The translations under genes and the position numbers were made by a program. Positions 43,348 through 51,754 of a stretch of 52,048 nt of DNA are shown piece after piece. The stretch is from Aureimonas jatrophae (GTDB lineage Bacteria; Pseudomonadota; Alphaproteobacteria; Rhizobiales; Rhizobiaceae). The number at the start of each line of letters is the position of its first letter. Positions within the stretch are counted from its first letter, which is position 1. The notes under the pieces are model-generated. The model saw nothing but the letters and a program-made list of their open reading frames with translations, was not told the DNA's origin and searched no databases. The DNA lies in the NCBI RefSeq assembly GCF_900104035.1, contig NZ_FNIT01000017.1:1-52048 (forward strand). The letters run 5' to 3'.

Positions 43348-43719
43348 TCAGGCAAGCTCGCGAATGTCGAAGCGTGTCACCCGGCCAGCCTCGAACCGGA
43401 AGAGATGACCCACGAGCTTGTCCTTGAGCCCCTTCTCCTGAACTGGGTTCCCGGTCAGATCGCGAATGGTTTGTCGGACCTCGACCAGAACGGAGTCGGG
43501 CTCGGTCTCCTCGAAGCGCAAAGGGTCGACGTGGGGGTCAACAACGGACCATTGGCGCAGCCAGTAGTCACGGATCCCGGCGTGTCCTTCGACATGGCCT
43601 CCGTCCATGCCGTTGGCCCAGGCGACATCCTCGGCGAGCATGGGAAGGATGGCATCGATATCCTTGGCGTTGAACCGGTCGTAGAGGCGTCGAAGGGTCT
43701 GGATGTTCGGGTTCGTCAT
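43348..43719 (-). CDS. SnoaL-like / NTF2-fold protein
   Basis: Small alpha+beta cone protein of 123 residues: TLRRLYDRFNAKDIDAILPM, LAEDVAWANGMDGG, IRDYWLRQW and LVGHLFRFEAGRVTRFDI are the usual NTF2-like pattern. Such proteins are isomerases, hydrolases or ligand binders, and the sequence does not say which. ATG 43719 is chosen; a GTG at 43734 is the alternative. It is transcribed away from the marR gene, with a double palindrome between them that probably controls both. Confidence 0.8.
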   Translation of the reverse strand: MTNPNIQTLRRLYDRFNAKDIDAILPMLAEDVAWANGMDGGHVEGHAGIRDYWLRQWSVVDPHVDPLRFEETEPDSVLVEVRQTIRDLTGNPVQEKGLKDKLVGHLFRFEAGRVTRFDIRELA

Positions 43720-43817
43720 CACGGCGTCTTTCACGGGAGCGGGAGGACTGCCTCGAGGCGCTGTCCGAAGCAGGATGGGCCGACGGCGTTCTTGCCGCCG
43801 ACCGTGCAGCCGTTTAT

Positions 43818-43850
43818 ATAGGACCCTATATTATTTGGATAGGGTCCTAT
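43818..43850. promoter_or_regulatory. double palindromic operator for the MarR-type regulator
   Basis: ATAGGACCCTAT (43818-43829) and its exact reverse complement ATAGGGTCCTAT (43839-43850) flank the spacer ATTATTTGG. Each 12-base arm is itself near-palindromic (ATAGG-N2-CCTAT), so this looks like two operators whose centres are 21 bases apart, on the same DNA face. The right arm covers the marR ATG (43849). TATATT/TATAAA-like -10 elements lie within the site, so binding would block both directions. Confidence 0.75.
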
Positions 43851-44319
43851 GCGAAAATCCCGCGCCATGATCGACGTACTGCGCAGTCCCGGCCATCTCG
43901 TCAGTCTGGCCGCGCGCGGGTTTTCGCGGCTTAGCGAGGCTCGGTTGAAACCTTTGGGGTTCGGGGTCGGGACGCTGCCGGTGCTGATCGCATTGGAGGA
44001 GGGGCGGGCCCACACCCAACGCGACCTTGCCGACTTCGCCAGGATCGAGCAGCCATCCATGGCGCAGATGCTGGCACGGATGGAGCGCGACGGGCTGATC
44101 CGGAGAACGCCGGATCCCCGGGACGGACGATCCAGCCTCGTCGCGTTGACCGACGCGGCCCGGACGCGTCTTCCGGACGCTTGCGCGGTTCTTTTTGCCG
44201 GCAACGATGAAGCGCTCGCGGGCCTCACGCAGGCGGAAGCCGTTCAGTTTGTCGCTCTGCTCGAACGCGTGATCGACAACCTCGACCAGATCGCGAAGAA
44301 GGGCGACGCCGGTCGTTGA
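43849..44319 (+). CDS. MarR-family transcriptional regulator
   Basis: MarR winged-helix protein of 156 residues. The DNA-binding region is TQRDLADFARIEQPSMAQML followed by ARMERDGLIRRTPDPRDGRS (wing). N- and C-terminal helices form the dimer. The start codon is embedded in the right arm of the double palindrome, so strict autoregulation is likely, and the divergent SnoaL-GFA genes would be co-regulated. MarR proteins typically release DNA on binding a small phenolic ligand or on oxidation; no conserved reactive Cys pair is evident. Confidence 0.88.
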   Translation: MRKSRAMIDVLRSPGHLVSLAARGFSRLSEARLKPLGFGVGTLPVLIALEEGRAHTQRDLADFARIEQPSMAQMLARMERDGLIRRTPDPRDGRSSLVALTDAARTRLPDACAVLFAGNDEALAGLTQAEAVQFVALLERVIDNLDQIAKKGDAGR

Positions 44320-44673
44320 GCTCGTCCGGCGAGGGGGCGGCGGCGCCCGCTTCCCCGGGACGGCTCGCTTGGTGCGGGACATCGCCGACACGGATGGGGG
44401 CGCCGTACCCACCACTCCCGCAATAAAGCCCAACTCAACCAGGTGTTCGTGGAATGCTTGCCTTCGAGAACAGGTGCCGAGCGGTGCGCGAGACCGGGAA
44501 CGACCTCGGCACGATGTCCGACTGCCAAACCCGCTCCCGAGATCAACGACCCGCTCAGCCCGGGAGCAGCCCGAACGGTCGGACGCCAAACGCGCGGATG
44601 TGGCCGGCACCTCCGTGCATCGCGCCATCCGACAATGGGTCGGGATGCGGTTGGTGCCGGCTTCGCTCGCCGG
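44320..44673. other. interval between convergent marR and receptor genes
   Basis: These 354 bases hold no gene I can support. Immediately after the receptor stop there is a small hairpin on the reverse strand (CCGGC / GCCGG, 44657-44673, 7-base loop). It could help end that transcript, but it lacks a T-tract. Confidence 0.45.
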
Positions 44674-46911
44674 TCAGAAGTCGATCGATGCGGAGACGAG
44701 GAATGTCCGGGGAGCGCCGGCCGCCAGGAAGCCACGCGCCGACGAGGCCCAATAGGATTCGTTGAACACGTTCTCGACGTTGAACGTCACCTCGACCGGC
44801 TTGTCGTAGGGTCCGACGAAGCCGTATCGCGCGCCGAGATCGAAGCGCGTCCAGTCCTCGACGCGTTGCGTGTTGGCCTGGTCGTAGCGCGTCCCGCCCG
44901 TATGCAGCATGCGGCCCGTGACGGTCAGTCCCGGTGCGAGCCAGTCCACGTCGTATTCTCCGTAGAGGTTGAAGGCGACCTTGGGTACGCCCGGCACGCT
45001 GTTGCCGTCGAAGCGGCCGCCCGCGGTCTTCTCCAGTTCCGCCTCGATCAGGGTGAGGCCGCCGAGCAGCCGGACGCCTTCCACGATTTCGCCGAAGACC
45101 GTGAACTCGGCGCCCCGGTTCGACTGGAGCCCGTCGACCGAGAAGAGACGCGAGGCCGGGTCGGTGAAGCCGCTCGGCTGCTCGATCTGGAACAGCGAGG
45201 TCGTGAAGCCGAAGCTGCCGAAGTCGTACTTGATGCCGACCTCCTTCTGCTCGCTGACGACGGGCGCGAAGACCTCGCTGGCGTTCAGCGCGGTCGCCGG
45301 AGCGGTCGGGCCTTCCGTCAGCGCCTCGATGTAGTTGCCGTAGACCGAGAAATGCTCGGTCAGGCGCACCACGGCGCCGACCGCCGGGCTGAAGCGGGAG
45401 TCCTCGTAGTTGTAGGTCTGGTCGCCGAGCGTCGGCCCGACCACCGTCGAGAAGCCGCGCGAGCGGATGTCCTGGTAGCGCCCGCCCAGCGTCAGCTGAA
45501 ACCGCTCCTCGGCCACGGACAGCGTGTCGGATACCGCCAGACTGGTCAGAAGCAGATCGGCGAACAGCGGCCGGCCGCTCGCGAGCGGGAAGTCGAACGA
45601 GCCGACGCGGCTCGCCGGCAGGAAGCTCGGTTCGTAGATGTTGGTGCGGAAGGTCGGCAACGTGATGCGCGGGAAGCCGCCGCGATAGTTCTCGTTGATC
45701 GCCCGCGATACCGAGACGTTGAGCTGGTGGCCGACGAAGCCGGTCTCGAAGCGTGAGCGCACGCCCACCTCTCCCGTGCGCCCCTCGATCTGCTGGGGCT
45801 GAATGGCGAGCGTTCCCGTCGCGTTCCCCGCCACGTCGTTGATCAGGTAGGACGAGGTCAGGAAGTCCTCGCGGTACCGACTGGCGCCGCCCGCGGCATA
45901 GACCGTCGTGTTCTCGAGCACGTCGAACTCCACGCGGCCCGCCGCCATGTCGTAGACGCTGTCGATGTACTCGAACGAGTTCGCCGTGTTGATGCGGCCG
46001 TCCGGCGCGCGCGGGATCGGAATGCCCGGTGCGGCCGCGTTGAACAGCGAGATCGGGGCGTCGATCTTCTGGTCGGAATGGTTGAGATCGAGCGAGGCGC
46101 GCAGGCGCTCGCCGCTATAGTCGAGGCCGAGCGCGCCGACCACGACCTCGTTTTCGTTGCGGTCGAGCGGCGTGTCGCCGGCGCGATACGAGCCGTTGAC
46201 GCGAATGCCCCATTCGCCGCCCTCGCCATAGCGCCGGGCGACGTCGAAATGCGGCCAGACCTGCGAGTCGCTGAGATACGTCGTCGTGAGTCGGTTGAGG
46301 GGTTCGTCCGGCGCGCGCTTGGGAATGAGATTGATCGTGCCGCCGACGCGTCCGACACCGCCGTTGAGGAGCGCCGTCGGACCCTTCAGGATCTCGACCC
46401 GCTCGATGCCCTCGAGAAACTGCCGGCGCGGGTTGGCAATATAGAAGAGGCCGTCATAGGCCGTGTCAAGATTGGTGACCGAGAAGCCGCGGATGAAGAA
46501 GGCATCGCGCTCGGAAAAGGCCGGTGCGTCGTTGCGCACGGAGGGGTCGTTCAGGACGACGTCAGCCAGCGTGCGGGCCTGCTGGTTGCGGATCAGCTGT
46601 TCCGTGAAGCTCACGACATTGAACGGCGTCTCGAGGATCGACCGGTTGCCGAGCGCCCCGAGGCGGGCGCCCGTCGCGACCTGTCCCCCAGCATAGGGGG
46701 CGGGCGGCTGTCCGACCGTTCCGGTCGCCGGAGGCTGTCCAGCCGCACCGTCCACGACCACCTCGTCGAGAAGAACCGACTCCGGTACGCTTGCCTCCTG
46801 TGGGCGGGGACGCCGCGCGTCCTGCGCGTAGGCCGACGCGCAACCCAGCGCCAGGAGCGATACCCCGAACAGAGCGGAACGGAACGGGGTTGCGCGGCTG
46901 GGCGGTCGCAT
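44674..46911 (-). CDS. TonB-dependent siderophore receptor
   Basis: Outer-membrane receptor of 745 residues. A signal peptide ends near AYAQD, a TonB-box-like VLLDEVVVDG follows, then a plug (about 90-210: ETPFNVVSFTEQLIRNQQAR, DAFFIRGFSVTN, VEILKGPTALLNG) and a 22-strand barrel ending FLVSASIDF with terminal Phe. No N-terminal signalling domain is present, so it does not drive an ECF sigma pathway itself. The plug resembles ferric-siderophore receptors of the FhuE/FpvA type. It is divergent from the ABC transporter, and a palindromic iron-box lies between. ATG 46911 is chosen because it opens a proper signal peptide. Confidence 0.9.
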   Translation of the reverse strand: MRPPSRATPFRSALFGVSLLALGCASAYAQDARRPRPQEASVPESVLLDEVVVDGAAGQPPATGTVGQPPAPYAGGQVATGARLGALGNRSILETPFNVVSFTEQLIRNQQARTLADVVLNDPSVRNDAPAFSERDAFFIRGFSVTNLDTAYDGLFYIANPRRQFLEGIERVEILKGPTALLNGGVGRVGGTINLIPKRAPDEPLNRLTTTYLSDSQVWPHFDVARRYGEGGEWGIRVNGSYRAGDTPLDRNENEVVVGALGLDYSGERLRASLDLNHSDQKIDAPISLFNAAAPGIPIPRAPDGRINTANSFEYIDSVYDMAAGRVEFDVLENTTVYAAGGASRYREDFLTSSYLINDVAGNATGTLAIQPQQIEGRTGEVGVRSRFETGFVGHQLNVSVSRAINENYRGGFPRITLPTFRTNIYEPSFLPASRVGSFDFPLASGRPLFADLLLTSLAVSDTLSVAEERFQLTLGGRYQDIRSRGFSTVVGPTLGDQTYNYEDSRFSPAVGAVVRLTEHFSVYGNYIEALTEGPTAPATALNASEVFAPVVSEQKEVGIKYDFGSFGFTTSLFQIEQPSGFTDPASRLFSVDGLQSNRGAEFTVFGEIVEGVRLLGGLTLIEAELEKTAGGRFDGNSVPGVPKVAFNLYGEYDVDWLAPGLTVTGRMLHTGGTRYDQANTQRVEDWTRFDLGARYGFVGPYDKPVEVTFNVENVFNESYWASSARGFLAAGAPRTFLVSASIDF

Positions 46912-47006
46912 GGGGCGTCTCCGGGACCTCGGCGGACCATCCGCGCAGAAGTTGTGGTTCCGGCTTAGGAAGCGAGGGGGCTCGACCACAAGAAAGAACG
47001 CCTCTA

Positions 47007-47031
47007 AAACATGACGAATCAAGTCATGTTT
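47007..47031. promoter_or_regulatory. palindromic iron-responsive operator (RirA-type TGA-N9-TCA)
   Basis: AAACATGAC (47007-47015) and GTCATGTTT (47023-47031) are perfect 9-base arms around GAATCAA. Inside lies TGA (47012-47014), nine bases, then TCA (47024-47026), the published iron-responsive operator bound by RirA in rhizobia. The position between the receptor and the transporter operon fits iron repression of both. This is motif-level evidence; no Fur or Irr box is apparent. Confidence 0.68.
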
Positions 47032-47043
47032 GCAGATCTGCAA
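47030..47043. promoter_or_regulatory. second perfect 14-bp palindrome beside the iron box
   Basis: TTGCAGATCTGCAA (47030-47043) is a perfect palindrome overlapping the last bases of the iron box. It could bind a second regulator of the divergent siderophore genes. No family can be named from the sequence. Confidence 0.4.
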
Positions 47044-47190
47044 CAGCAAATCACGAGCCCGTCATCGCAACGGGTACTGAGCCTGGTTCTGCTCGTCCGT
47101 CATGGCAACCGCGGTCATAAAACTGGACAAATCCACTCCAGTCTAAGAAACCTCCCCGGGCGGCCGAAACGGCCGTGCCGGAGATCCACT

Positions 47191-48114
47191 GTGCCCATGA
47201 CCCAGCTACGGACCGCTGCCTTCCTCGCCATGCTCGCATGGGCGGGCGCCGCATCGCCTGGCCATGCCGAGCCGACAGTGGTTCGCCACGCGCAAGGGGC
47301 CACGACGCTCGACGGCGTGCCGCGAACCGTCGTGGTGACCGACTGGGCGGCGTTCGACAACCTTCAGGCTCTCGGCGTTCCCGTCGCGGGCGTGCCGGCC
47401 TCGGCGACGCCGCCCTACCTCGCCGACCTCGTGCCGACGGAAACCTTGCGGGTCGGCTCGCTTCAGGAACCCGACATCGAGGGTATCGCGGCCGCCCAAC
47501 CCGATCTGGCGATCGTCGCGAACCGCTCGCGCCGCGCCTATCCGACGCTCACGGAGCTGACGCCCACGCTCGACATGACCGTCGACAACGCCGACATCGT
47601 CGGTGGCGTCAAGGCAAGCCTCGTTCAGTACGGCGCGATCTTCGGGCTGGCGGCTCGCGCGGCCGAGCTGACGGCGGCGCTCGATGCCAAGGTGGCCGAG
47701 GCGCGCGCGGCGGCCCAAGGCAGGGGAACGGGCCTCGTGATCGTCACGAACGGCGGCCGGCTCGGGGTCTACGGGCCCGGCTCGCGCGTTGCCTGGATCT
47801 ACGACGCTCTCGCCATCCCCTCGGTCTTCGCGAGCGTCGACGACGGCGACCACGGCGGCGATGCCGTCTCGTACGAGTATCTCCTCGACAAGAACCCGGA
47901 CTGGCTCTTCGTGGTGGATCGCGATGCGGGCATTGGCCAGGAGGGCTCCGCGCGCGCGACGCTCGACAACGAACTGGTTCACGGCACGACCTTCTGGCGC
48001 AAGAACCAGATCGTCTTTCTCGACCCGGCCGCCGCCTATGTGACGATGCACGGCTACACCGGGCTGATGCTGCTTCTGGATCAGGTCATCGCGGGATATC
48101 GCGGCGGCGCGTGA
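47191..48114 (+). CDS. ferric-siderophore ABC transporter substrate-binding protein (CeuE/FatB/VctP type)
   Basis: Periplasmic binding protein of about 307 residues with a type I signal peptide ending SPGHA; no lipobox. The family hallmark is VIVTNGGRLGVYGPGSRVAW with IYDALAIPSVF, and ALGVPVAGVPASATPPYLAD in the N-lobe. Relatives bind catecholate siderophores such as petrobactin, vibriobactin or linear enterobactin. GTG 47191 has GGAG seven bases upstream; ATG 47197 is the alternative. A GC hairpin (CGGCCG-AAA-CGGCCG, 47161-47175) lies in the leader. It heads the four-gene transporter operon. Confidence 0.87.
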   Translation: MPMTQLRTAAFLAMLAWAGAASPGHAEPTVVRHAQGATTLDGVPRTVVVTDWAAFDNLQALGVPVAGVPASATPPYLADLVPTETLRVGSLQEPDIEGIAAAQPDLAIVANRSRRAYPTLTELTPTLDMTVDNADIVGGVKASLVQYGAIFGLAARAAELTAALDAKVAEARAAAQGRGTGLVIVTNGGRLGVYGPGSRVAWIYDALAIPSVFASVDDGDHGGDAVSYEYLLDKNPDWLFVVDRDAGIGQEGSARATLDNELVHGTTFWRKNQIVFLDPAAAYVTMHGYTGLMLLLDQVIAGYRGGA

Positions 48115-48142
48115 GGACGCTCGCCGTCCGGAGCCCGCTCCC

Positions 48143-49105
48143 TTGAAACTCCTCGTTTGCGCCGTCCTCGCGGTTGCCCTGCTCGCCGTTGCCAGCCTCT
48201 TCGTCGGCGTCGGCGATGTCTCGCCGGGCGCGCTCCTCGGTGTCTCGACGGACGATCGAGCCGTGCAACTGCTGCTGGCGAGCCGGGTCCCGCGCACGCT
48301 CGCGATCCTGCTCGCCGGATCCTCGCTGGCGATCGCAGGCCTCGTGATGCAGATGATCGTGCGCAACCGCTTCGTGGAGCCTTCGACCACCGGCACCACG
48401 GAGGCCGCCTCGCTCGGCTTCCTGGTCGCCACGATCCTCGCTCCGGGCTGGCCGATCATGGGCAAGATGCTCGTCTCGGCCCTTTTCGCGCTCGTGGGGA
48501 CCGCGCTCTTCCTGCGCGTCCTTCGCGCCGTGCCGCTTCGCGATGCGATGCTGGTGCCTCTGGTCGGCATCATGCTGGGCGGCGTGACGGGGGCGCTCGC
48601 CACCTTTCTCGCCTACCGCTTCAACCTCCTTCCCTCGCTTCTCGCCTGGACGACCGGCGACTTCTCCGGGGTCCTGCGCGGGCGCTACGAACTTCTCTGG
48701 TTCGGGCTCGGCGCGACGGTCCTTGCCTATCTCGCCGCCGACCGGTTCACCGTCGCGGGTATGGGCCGCGATGTCACGATCGGGCTCGGCCTCAGCTACG
48801 AGGCGGCGATGACGCTGGGGCTCGTTCTCGTCTCGGTGATCGCGGCGGTATGCCTCGTCTCAGTCGGCGCGATTCCGTTTCTCGGTCTTGTGGTTCCCAA
48901 CCTCGTCAGCCTGGCGGTGGGCGACAACATGCGTCGTTCCGTGCCCTGGGTGGCAGTGGGCGGTGCCGGCCTCGTCCTCGTCTGCGACCTCGTCGGGCGT
49001 CTCGTGCGCTACCCCTACGAGATCCCGATCGGCGTCGTGATGGGGGTTCTCGGCAGCGTGGTCTTCCTCCATCTCCTTCTGCGCGCGAGGCAGCATGCCG
49101 CGTGA
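48143..49105 (+). CDS. FecCD-family iron-siderophore permease, subunit 1
   Basis: Integral membrane permease of 320 residues with about nine or ten hydrophobic helices. The BtuC/FecCD signatures are SRVPRTLAILLAGSSLAIAG, RNRFVEPSTTGTTEAASLG and the ATPase-contact loop SVGAIPFLGLVVPNLV. The start is TTG 48143 with GGAG upstream; it lies 28 bases after the binding protein. Its end overlaps the second permease by 11 bases. It corresponds to CeuB/FatD/VctD in the catecholate systems. Confidence 0.88.
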   Translation: MKLLVCAVLAVALLAVASLFVGVGDVSPGALLGVSTDDRAVQLLLASRVPRTLAILLAGSSLAIAGLVMQMIVRNRFVEPSTTGTTEAASLGFLVATILAPGWPIMGKMLVSALFALVGTALFLRVLRAVPLRDAMLVPLVGIMLGGVTGALATFLAYRFNLLPSLLAWTTGDFSGVLRGRYELLWFGLGATVLAYLAADRFTVAGMGRDVTIGLGLSYEAAMTLGLVLVSVIAAVCLVSVGAIPFLGLVVPNLVSLAVGDNMRRSVPWVAVGGAGLVLVCDLVGRLVRYPYEIPIGVVMGVLGSVVFLHLLLRARQHAA

Positions 49106-50114
49106 TGGGGGCGGCCTTCCGGCGGGCGGACCTCCGTTTGCAGTCGTTCGTCGGCTGGCTCCGATCGAGCGTGCGCCGCTCGTCCTCGCAATCCTCGGTG
49201 TTCTTGCCCTCGCGTCAGCGCTCGCCTTCCTGACGGTCGGTGCCCGCGGTTCCTGGAGCTTCGTCCTGACTTTCCGCGGCGGACGGCTGCTGGCGCTTGT
49301 GCTGGTCGCCTATTGCATCGCGGTCTCGACGGTTCTGTTCCAGACCGTGACGCGCAACCGCATCCTGACGCCCGCCATCATGGGCTTCGATGCGCTCTAT
49401 ATTCTCGTCCAGACCACCGTTGCGTTCTTTTTCGGCGCCCACGTGCTGGGGCTCGCAGACCCGCATCTGCGGTTCCTCGGCGAGACGGCGCTCATGGTCG
49501 GCTTCTCCGTTCTTCTCTTCCGCTGGCTGTTCCTGGGCGAAGAGCGCAGCCTCCATCTCCTTGTGCTGGTCGGCATCGTGTTCGGCATCCTGTTCCGCTC
49601 GCTTTCCACCTTCCTGCAGCGGCTGCTCGACCCCAATGCCTTCCAGGTCCTTCAGGACTCGCTGTTCGCAAGCTTCGGGACGGTGGACACGACGCTTCTC
49701 GGCCTGTCCTACGCGCTAGCCGCCGCAGCGACGCTGGTCCTGTGGCGACTCGGCCCGGCGCTCGACATCCTCGCGCTCGGCCGGGACCACGCGATCAATC
49801 TGGGCGTCGAATACGGGCGTACCGTGCTGGCGATCCTTGTGGTCGTCTCGGTTCTGGTTGCGATCTCCACGGCTCTTGTCGGCCCGGTGACCTTCTTCGG
49901 TCTTCTGGTCGCCAGCCTCGCGCACGCACTGGTCGGGCGCTCGCGCCATCGCGACGTGCTGCCGGCGGCCGTGCTCCTCGGAGTGGTCGCTCTGGTCGGC
50001 GGCCAGTTGGTGCTCGAGCGCGTCTTCCGCTTCGACACCGCCTTGTCCGTGATCGTCGAGTTTCTGGGCGGCATCGTCTTCGTCGCCCTCGTCCTCAGGG
50101 GAGGCATGCGGTGA
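49095..50114 (+). CDS. FecCD-family iron-siderophore permease, subunit 2
   Basis: Second permease, 339 residues, corresponding to CeuC/FatC/VctG. It has the pattern RGGRLLALVLVAYCIAVSTV, RNRILTPAIMGFDALYILVQ and the coupling loop STALVGPVTFFGLLVASLAH. The N-terminal 25 residues before the first helix are longer than usual, so a start downstream of 49095 is possible. The heterodimer with subunit 1 forms the inner-membrane channel. The GTG of the ATPase gene overlaps its stop. Confidence 0.88.
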   Translation: MPRDGGGLPAGGPPFAVVRRLAPIERAPLVLAILGVLALASALAFLTVGARGSWSFVLTFRGGRLLALVLVAYCIAVSTVLFQTVTRNRILTPAIMGFDALYILVQTTVAFFFGAHVLGLADPHLRFLGETALMVGFSVLLFRWLFLGEERSLHLLVLVGIVFGILFRSLSTFLQRLLDPNAFQVLQDSLFASFGTVDTTLLGLSYALAAAATLVLWRLGPALDILALGRDHAINLGVEYGRTVLAILVVVSVLVAISTALVGPVTFFGLLVASLAHALVGRSRHRDVLPAAVLLGVVALVGGQLVLERVFRFDTALSVIVEFLGGIVFVALVLRGGMR

Positions 50115-50869
50115 TCGAGGTCGAGAACGTCAGCAAGAGCTACCGCGGGTCCCTGGTCGTAGACGACGTCAGCCTGCGCATTCCCGCGCGGGGCGTCACC
50201 TCGATCATCGGCGCGAACGGTGCCGGCAAGTCGACGCTTCTCTCGATGATCGCGCGGCTCGTCGGGCTCGACGGGGGGCGCATCGTGGTGGACGGGTTGA
50301 ATGTCGGCACGACCGCCGGTCCGGTTCTGGCGCGGCGTCTGGCGGTTCTGCGGCAGGACAATCACATGACCGCCCGACTGACGGTCCGCGAACTCGTGGC
50401 CTTCGGGCGCTACCCGCACTCGCGCGGGCGCCCCGTCGCGGGCGACGCGGAGCACGTCGCGCGAGCCCTGCGATACCTTGATCTCGACGATCTCGCCGAC
50501 CGGTTCCTGGACGAGCTGTCCGGCGGACAGCGGCAACGCGCCTTTGTTGCCATGGTCCTGTGTCAGGACACCGACTACGTCCTTCTCGACGAGCCGCTCA
50601 ACAACCTCGACATGCGCCACGCGGCGGCGATGATGCGCATCCTGCGCCGGGCCGCCGACGAGCTCGGCCGGACCGTCGTGGTCGTGTTGCACGACATCAA
50701 CGTCGCGTCCTGGCACTGCGATCACATCGTCGCCATGCGCGCCGGTCGCATCTGCCGGCAGGGTACGCCCGACGAGATCGTATGCGAGCCCGTGCTGCAG
50801 GAGATCTATGGCGTTCCCCTCAAGGTCGAGCGGATCGAGGGGCGACCGGTCTGCTTGTTCTGGCGGTAA
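50111..50869 (+). CDS. iron-siderophore ABC transporter ATPase
   Basis: ATP-binding subunit of 252 residues from GTG 50111, overlapping the permease stop by four bases (GTGA). Walker A is GANGAGKST, the Q-loop is LRQDNH, the signature is LSGGQRQRAF, Walker B is YVLLDEPLNNLD, and the switch His is in VLHDINVAS. It drives import of the ferric siderophore through the two permeases (CeuD/FatE/VctC type). It is the last gene of the operon. Confidence 0.92.
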   Translation: MIEVENVSKSYRGSLVVDDVSLRIPARGVTSIIGANGAGKSTLLSMIARLVGLDGGRIVVDGLNVGTTAGPVLARRLAVLRQDNHMTARLTVRELVAFGRYPHSRGRPVAGDAEHVARALRYLDLDDLADRFLDELSGGQRQRAFVAMVLCQDTDYVLLDEPLNNLDMRHAAAMMRILRRAADELGRTVVVVLHDINVASWHCDHIVAMRAGRICRQGTPDEIVCEPVLQEIYGVPLKVERIEGRPVCLFWR

Positions 50870-51472
50870 GTCGGGCCCGCACACCAACGTCGAGCCGTGA
50901 ACGCCGACACGGTCGATCAAACCGCCGCGGTCTCGGCGACCGAGCTGAGCACGGGGGCCTTTGATCGGGTTCCGAGACGGGCCCCTCTGCGATCCCCAAG
51001 CCGGTGCGCCGGACCGAGGCGCGGCTGTTCGGCCAGTCTCAAGGCGAGACGCTTCGCAAGATCGCTCGACGATCCGCCCGGTTCATTCGCCACTCCGACA
51101 GCGGTGGGTGCCGCAAGCAACGGCCGCATCCCCACAACCTGCGAAACCGTCGCCGGGCACACCGCCGAACTTCACCGTCGTGAAGCCTTCGACAGGTGAA
51201 CAAGCGGTGGAGCACATGGAGCGAGCCGTTCAGCGGCCCTGCCGAGCCACTCGGCCCCTTGTCCGGCTACCGAGCAACGTGTCGCTCCATGTCGAGGCCG
51301 CTCTGCCGAGACGGGGCGTGTCTGGGCTCACAGCGCCGAGCTCGTCTGGGAGGCCTGCGCCTTATCAAGCGGGCGCATCACGCACGGTTGGACGATGAAG
51401 GATCGATCGCACGCACAACCGAATCCCGTTACCGACAGGCACGAAGGGCTCACGCAATGCGGGCAGGTTGAA
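50870..51472. other. gene-poor island-junction interval
   Basis: About 600 bases follow the transporter without a gene I can support. Open frames here have no recognisable family and no ribosome binding site. No clear terminator hairpin was found after the ATPase stop. The next feature is the tRNA remnant, so this may be decayed mobile DNA. Confidence 0.45.
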
Positions 51473-51519
51473 TGGTGCCGCTTAGGTGACTCGAACACCT
51501 GACCCCATCATTACGAATG
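51473..51519 (-). other. 3' end of a tRNA-Thr(CGT)-like gene: probable attachment site
   Basis: On the reverse strand this 47-base segment reads as the 3' part of a tRNA. It runs from the anticodon loop (TTCGTAA) and the 3' half of its stem, through a T-arm with loop TTCGAGT and a perfect AGGTG/CACCT stem, to the acceptor strand AAGCGGC, discriminator A and encoded CCA. The 5' half (D-arm and acceptor partner) is missing, so it is not a functional tRNA. This is the usual shape of an att duplicate left by a tyrosine integrase. Thr(CGT) is assigned from the loop and acceptor sequence. Confidence 0.72.
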
Positions 51520-51534
51520 GTGCGTTCAGGCATT

Positions 51535-51626
51535 GAATCGGAAATCGATTCGAATGTGAATCGGCAAGTTGACGATCGGTGAACGTTGATTCGCAATGAT
51601 CTCAGCGAATCCTCGACACGAATCGG
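51535..51626. repeat. cluster of GAATCGG-type short repeats next to the tRNA remnant
   Basis: GAATCGG occurs at 51535, 51558 and 51620. Inverted GATTCG copies occur at 51547 and 51588, and a partial GAATC at 51607. Six copies within about 95 bases beside an att-like core recall integrase arm-binding sites. The surrounding 51520-51721 contains no gene. Confidence 0.4.
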
Positions 51627-51721
51627 CAGAAGCCCCAAATTGAGCAGTTCAAGCTCGTCGTGTCCCCACGTGTCCCCAGAGTTGCCCTTGCCCGAGATCC
51701 TGACACAAAAGCATGTCGAAG

Positions 51722-51740
51722 TGGCCTGCCCCGGTTAGGT
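51722..51740. mobile_element. probable end of an IS3-family element
   Basis: TGGCCTGCCCCGGTTAGGT begins with TG and has the GC-rich TGxCCTGCCCC form of IS3-family terminal repeats. It lies 15 bases beyond the transposase stop. The other end is outside the window, so the repeat cannot be verified. Confidence 0.4.
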
Positions 51741-51754
51741 GGCCCGGTTTCAAT

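Noticed and set aside
44443-45756. A 437-codon forward open frame opposite the TonB receptor
   Set aside because: Antisense to a typical receptor with plug, barrel and terminal Phe.
51473-51519. A functional tRNA-Thr gene
   Set aside because: The D-arm and 5' acceptor strand are missing, and the 5' anticodon stem has a mismatch; only the 3' part is present.
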